Of a stretch of DNA of 64,000 nucleotides, positions 60,625-64,000 are shown piece by piece. A program made the position numbers and the translations under genes. The stretch is from CBDCOD01 sp965219665. Lineage in GTDB: Bacteria > Pseudomonadota > Gammaproteobacteria > CAKMZV01. Within the stretch, counting starts at the first letter, position 1, and every line of letters starts with the position of its first letter. The stretch covers positions 62,001 through 126,000 of the forward strand of contig CBDCOD010000023.1 in the NCBI GenBank assembly GCA_965219665.1, written 5' to 3'. Below the pieces are notes generated by a model that worked only from the letters and a program-made list of their open reading frames with translations, did not search any database and had not been told where the DNA came from.

Positions 60625-61119
60625 TTACCCTTCAATACGCACTAAAGTACCGACACCTACTTTATCAAATAAATCAATAACATCTATATTCCGCATACGA
60701 ACACATCCTCGAGAACCTGGTTTTCCTACATTATTTTGCTCAGGAGTGCCATGTATATAAATATAGCGCTCCCAACTATCACAACAAATCCCATTGCTAT
60801 TCACTCCCGCATTTATACCATTCTCTAAGCCTCTCAAGCGCAAAATGCGCGTGACTATCCAATCTTTATTAGACTTAGCATCATGCTCCTCATTATAAAT
60901 TTCTCCCGTAAAAACGCGACCAACAAAGACACTATTGAGTCTAAGTCCAGCGCCTATTTTCTCCTCAATCCTGTGCAATCCACGTGGTGTACAGTAACTA
61001 TCTATTAACTCACCACAACCATTAGCTGCTGTACTCACAGGAAATTCCATATCAATAGCAGCACCTTCATGCGCACTACAATACATGATTTGTTCTGGAA
61101 TGACTATGCGTATAAACAC
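60625..61119 (-). CDS. YkuD-type L,D-transpeptidase without signal peptide
   Basis: 164 residues. The YkuD catalytic motif is intact: His123 in YIHGTPEQ and Cys139 in SRGCVRM. YPVST-like start FPVSTAANGCGE and CTPRGLHRIEEKIG match short proteobacterial L,D-transpeptidases. The GTG at 61119 is chosen because it fits the family N-terminus and lies 2 nt after the lipoprotein stop. No signal peptide or membrane helix is visible, although peptidoglycan cross-linking happens in the periplasm. Its substrate is therefore uncertain. Confidence 0.88.
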   Translation of the reverse strand: MFIRIVIPEQIMYCSAHEGAAIDMEFPVSTAANGCGELIDSYCTPRGLHRIEEKIGAGLRLNSVFVGRVFTGEIYNEEHDAKSNKDWIVTRILRLRGLENGINAGVNSNGICCDSWERYIYIHGTPEQNNVGKPGSRGCVRMRNIDVIDLFDKVGVGTLVRIEG

Positions 61120-61121
61120 TA

Positions 61122-62600
61122 TTATAGATCCCTTAAAGATAAATAACTGCCATCAGATGCAGGCTTATAACCCTTAACAGATCGATGCATTATTGCCACC
61201 CTATCCTCGTACCAGAGAGGAATATAAGGCAAATCAATCAGAATTTGTTTCTGTATCGCTTTCACCAAAGCAATTTTTTTCTCAAGGGCGTTAGTCTGCT
61301 CCATTTTCTCAATTAATTGATCAATCTCATGGCTTACATAACTGCCACGGTTAGCACCAACTGGCGGCAATGCAGAGGAATGGAATATATAACGGAAAAT
61401 ATCAGGGCTTTTAATTCCCACCCAAGCTAATGAGTATAACTGAAATCGACCCGCTTTAATATCTCCATAGAAAGTCCCCCAGTCATAGCTTTGAATAGTT
61501 AATTTAATATTAATAGCTGCTAATTGATCTTGCATGAAAGAAGCTACTCTAAGGCGCAAAGGATTCTTAGAAGTCTTATATCTGAGAATAAGCGGGTTTT
61601 CTTCATCGTATCCTAAGCCTTTAAGTAATTTTTTTGCTTTCTCTGGATTATATGCAAAGGGAGCACTCTTAATGCCCAGCCAAGAATCTGGTGGAAATAG
61701 CCCCACAGCAGGACGCGCCTTGCCAGCAAATAAATATTGAATAATCGCCTTTCGATTAATCCCGTATGCAATAGCTTCTCGCACTGCTTTTTGTTTCAAA
61801 ATAGGATCGCGTAAGTTAAAGCCTATATAGGCATAATTGCTACCCTTGGCACGCTCAATTTTTAAGCTATCATGCTGCTCTAACCACGTAGTCAACTCAT
61901 GAGGCAGATCGCTTTGGAGAATGTCTAATTCTCCCTTCAGCAATTTAACTGCCTGCAAAGTGGGATCTCTGCTCGTTACAAAACGCACTTTTAGTGGTGA
62001 ATTGCGCTTGCGCAACCACAAATCATGCCCTTCTTCCCAGTCTTTTTCTAATACAAAATCTCCACTACTCGGAGCGACACCCTCTCCTTCTGTAAGCAAC
62101 CAATTCTTAGGCAATATGCCAATCACCATAGCAGCAGGAAATAGTGCATCATCCTTGCTAAGAATAAAATCTAACTGCTTCTGACTAATTATCTTTATTT
62201 GTTGAATATGTGCAAGGCTGCCTCTGTGCGGGGATGCAACACTAACATCAAGAACAGATGCGTAGGTGGCTTGAATATCTTGGCTTGTTATCGGCTCACC
62301 ATCAGCAAAGGTTGGCTCTCCAACAATAGTAAAACGATAGTGCCGATTACTGATTTTTTTCCAGGAAGTTAGCCAAGGTATAGGTTGCCCAGCATTATTA
62401 AAGTGCACGGGTGCCTTGTACAATAGCTGACATACTCTAAACGAATTGGCATCTGTAGCAAAGCGGACATCTAGTGTGCGCACACTGTCTGATAGTCCAA
62501 ATGAAATAGTATGGCTGTCTCGTTTACTCTGACTGCATGAAATCAGCAAAGTTGCACAAAAAAGCACCAGCAGTCTCAATAATAGAGAACGCGTATACAT
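61122..62600 (-). CDS. Peptide ABC transporter substrate-binding lipoprotein
   Basis: 492-residue family 5 extracellular solute-binding protein (DppA/OppA type). Lipoprotein signal with LLISC, giving Cys22. Matching blocks are VRTLDVRFATDANS, PTFADGEPITSQDIQATYAS near 97, VREAIAYGINRKAII and LPYIPLWYEDRVAI. No permease or ATPase genes are beside it. It sits between queH and the L,D-transpeptidase, so a murein-peptide substrate would fit but is inference. Confidence 0.9.
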   Translation of the reverse strand: MYTRSLLLRLLVLFCATLLISCSQSKRDSHTISFGLSDSVRTLDVRFATDANSFRVCQLLYKAPVHFNNAGQPIPWLTSWKKISNRHYRFTIVGEPTFADGEPITSQDIQATYASVLDVSVASPHRGSLAHIQQIKIISQKQLDFILSKDDALFPAAMVIGILPKNWLLTEGEGVAPSSGDFVLEKDWEEGHDLWLRKRNSPLKVRFVTSRDPTLQAVKLLKGELDILQSDLPHELTTWLEQHDSLKIERAKGSNYAYIGFNLRDPILKQKAVREAIAYGINRKAIIQYLFAGKARPAVGLFPPDSWLGIKSAPFAYNPEKAKKLLKGLGYDEENPLILRYKTSKNPLRLRVASFMQDQLAAINIKLTIQSYDWGTFYGDIKAGRFQLYSLAWVGIKSPDIFRYIFHSSALPPVGANRGSYVSHEIDQLIEKMEQTNALEKKIALVKAIQKQILIDLPYIPLWYEDRVAIMHRSVKGYKPASDGSYLSLRDL

Positions 62601-62626
62601 AACTATCGCTACACTATGCCTACGTG

Positions 62627-63319
62627 CTACGTATCAAGGGCATCAACGCCCTCTTTACCGTAAAAATGGATACCGCGAACAACGCGCTCACGCCCACATT
62701 CTTCACGCCTGCGGTTTGTGTCGCGTAAACTGTAAACGCACCCGCAGTACTCCTGCTGATAAAAATGCTCCTGTTTAGACAACTCAATCATACGCTGTGA
62801 CCCCCCTTTTTTACGCCAATTCAGTGTCCAATAGTGCACATTACCAATCGCGTTAGCAGCCTGTACTCCACAACTATTTATTTGTGCCATATCTTTCCAG
62901 CGAGAAATACCTAATGTAGAACTAATTAATTTCCAGCCATGTTGGTGAGCATAACGTGCCGTTTTCTCAAAGCGCATAGTAAAACAAGTAGAACAACGTG
63001 CACCACGCTCTGGCTCCCACTCCTGACCCTTAGTTCGCTCAAACCATTCATCTCTATCATAGTCTGCATCTATAAACGCTATATTTTCTTTATCGCAAAA
63101 CCGCTTATTTTCATCTTTGCGTAGCAAATATTCAGAAAGTGGATGAATATTGGGGTTGTAAAAATAAATAGTTTGCTCATATCCTGCTGCTTTTAGAGCA
63201 AGCATCACCTCAACAGCACAAGGAGCGCAGCAAGAGTGAAGCAAAATACGTTTATCCTCAACAGGAGCCTCTAAATTTGTAGGGCGTTGGTAATTACCTA
63301 CACTATACAAACTAGTCAT
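62627..63319 (-). CDS. queH: Epoxyqueuosine reductase QueH
   Basis: Last step of queuosine synthesis in tRNA. 230 residues of the QueH (formerly DUF208) family: LLHSCCAPC (Cys30, 31, 34), YNPNIHPLSEY, RCSTCF near 115, and YCGCVYSLRD near 185. These cysteines hold an iron-sulfur cluster and partner metal. It replaces the cobalamin-dependent QueG found in many proteobacteria. The start overlaps the HAD gene stop by 8 nt. Confidence 0.93.
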   Translation of the reverse strand: MTSLYSVGNYQRPTNLEAPVEDKRILLHSCCAPCAVEVMLALKAAGYEQTIYFYNPNIHPLSEYLLRKDENKRFCDKENIAFIDADYDRDEWFERTKGQEWEPERGARCSTCFTMRFEKTARYAHQHGWKLISSTLGISRWKDMAQINSCGVQAANAIGNVHYWTLNWRKKGGSQRMIELSKQEHFYQQEYCGCVYSLRDTNRRREECGRERVVRGIHFYGKEGVDALDT

Positions 63320-63986
63320 TTTCTGGTGTAAAGTATTGTGTATAAATCTGCCATTGTTTCTCTTCTGCTATATGGCGTAACCTGCTATTGGGTGTTACTG
63401 CAACTGCATATTCTACTGCCTCCAATAAGGGGGTATCCATATCTGAATCAGAATACATATAACTGCCTTCCCAAGATACATCATTCTCCTGCATCCATTG
63501 ATAAACAGCTTGCTTTTTTGCAATACCATAACACGGTGTGTTAACAACCGAACCTGTATAATGACCGCTAATTTTCTCGAGTTTTGTTGCTATCAACACA
63601 TCAGCTTCAAACACATGTGCAATTGGATTAGCAAGATACTCAATAGTGGAGGTTGCAATCATGGTAATATCACCTCGCTCCTTATGATCATGTAAAACAT
63701 GCAGGCCTTCATGACGAATAATTGGGCGAATCATTTCCTCTAAAAATAAGTGATTGTACGCGAGTAAATCATCCGGATTTAAAGGCTCTAAAGCATTAGC
63801 TATGAACTGGACATACTCCATAGGCACAAAACACCCATTGCGATAATCTTCATCAAATTGGCGGTTTTTCTCTCGAAAATCATCTACATTGGCTACTAAG
63901 TTATTCGCAACCATATATTCACCCCACAAAGTCGCACTATCGCCTGAGAGCAACGTATCATCTAAATCAAAAATAGCTATACTCAT
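63312..63986 (-). CDS. HAD-IB family phosphatase (SerB-like)
   Basis: 224 residues of the haloacid dehalogenase superfamily. Nucleophile motif FDLDDTLL (Asp7, Asp9), motif II region MIATSTIEYLANPIA near 114 and motif IV MYSDSDMDTPLLEAV near 177. The helical cap lies after motif I, as in phosphoserine phosphatase-like HAD-IB enzymes. Motif II has STIE where relatives have ATNR/ATNxF. It could act on phosphoserine, histidinol phosphate or another phosphomonoester. First visible gene of the queH-prk operon; its upstream region is outside the window. Confidence 0.87.
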   Translation of the reverse strand: MSIAIFDLDDTLLSGDSATLWGEYMVANNLVANVDDFREKNRQFDEDYRNGCFVPMEYVQFIANALEPLNPDDLLAYNHLFLEEMIRPIIRHEGLHVLHDHKERGDITMIATSTIEYLANPIAHVFEADVLIATKLEKISGHYTGSVVNTPCYGIAKKQAVYQWMQENDVSWEGSYMYSDSDMDTPLLEAVEYAVAVTPNSRLRHIAEEKQWQIYTQYFTPEND

Positions 63987-64000
63987 AAATTATAAATAGT

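Noticed and set aside
1..64000. CRISPR arrays, prophage, insertion sequences, rRNA
   Set aside because: No regularly spaced repeats, transposase, integrase, phage structural genes or rRNA sequences were seen on reading the window.

Overview
The window is a gene-dense, moderately AT-rich stretch of a proteobacterial chromosome. It most resembles a Gammaproteobacterium: it has an RNF complex, RecB, a fused HldE, an MshL/MshE-like secretin and ATPase, and a Lap-like type I exporter. Some traits are shared with Betaproteobacteria, such as the GEGSIQM motif in acetolactate synthase, a CHCC zinc-finger gene after ilvE, and the short signal-less YkuD protein. I cannot name the genus. There is no rRNA, CRISPR array, phage or insertion sequence. 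Two tRNA genes are present: His(GTG) and Pro(GGG).

Layout. 1-3 kb: yidC (5' end cut by the window edge) and mnmE. 3-10 kb (minus): SOUL haem-binding protein, rnfG-D-C-B-A with no rnfE at its usual place, and metG. 10-12 kb: a periplasmic rhodanese/beta-lactamase-fold protein, divergent from a TlpA-like thioredoxin lipoprotein. 12.1-12.4 kb: an AT-rich gap between converging genes that carries DnaA-box-like sites. 12.4-21.2 kb (minus): one tightly packed transcription unit that begins with dprA and continues with a secretin, a 53-residue membrane protein, GspE and GspF homologues, three small inner-membrane or periplasmic assembly proteins and two unusual pilin-like proteins. 21.4-25.4 kb: flavin reductase-like protein and mfd. 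25.4-28.5 kb: tRNA-His, a membrane phosphoesterase, a thioredoxin-like protein, tRNA-Pro, an orphan yidD and a GST. 28.5-39.3 kb: argJ, recB-uvrC, flavodoxin-bioA, a carboxylesterase, metK and rsmE.

39.3-46 kb is the most accessory-looking part. It holds an 845-base palindrome-rich gap, a hypothetical gene split by a frame change, a 43-residue LptM-like lipoprotein that is not an obvious ORF by length, a LapB/LapC-like type I exporter pair without a visible substrate, an HMG-CoA synthase (mevalonate pathway) and an unlinked gspG.

46.3-59.7 kb is a run of 15 plus-strand genes with very short gaps: ilvB-ilvH-ilvC, thrS-infC, ilvE, a zinc-finger protein, gmhA-hldE-hldD (ADP-heptose for LPS), tpiA, a cysB-type regulator, a CcsA-like membrane protein, a short DciA-like protein and truA. 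It converges, across a perfect 13-bp hairpin, on a minus-strand operon (HAD phosphatase, queH, peptide-binding lipoprotein, L,D-transpeptidase, prk). The most interesting leads are the dprA-led secretin/pilus operon, the split hypothetical/LptM/type I cluster, mvaS beside gspG, and the DnaA-box gap at 12.2-12.4 kb.
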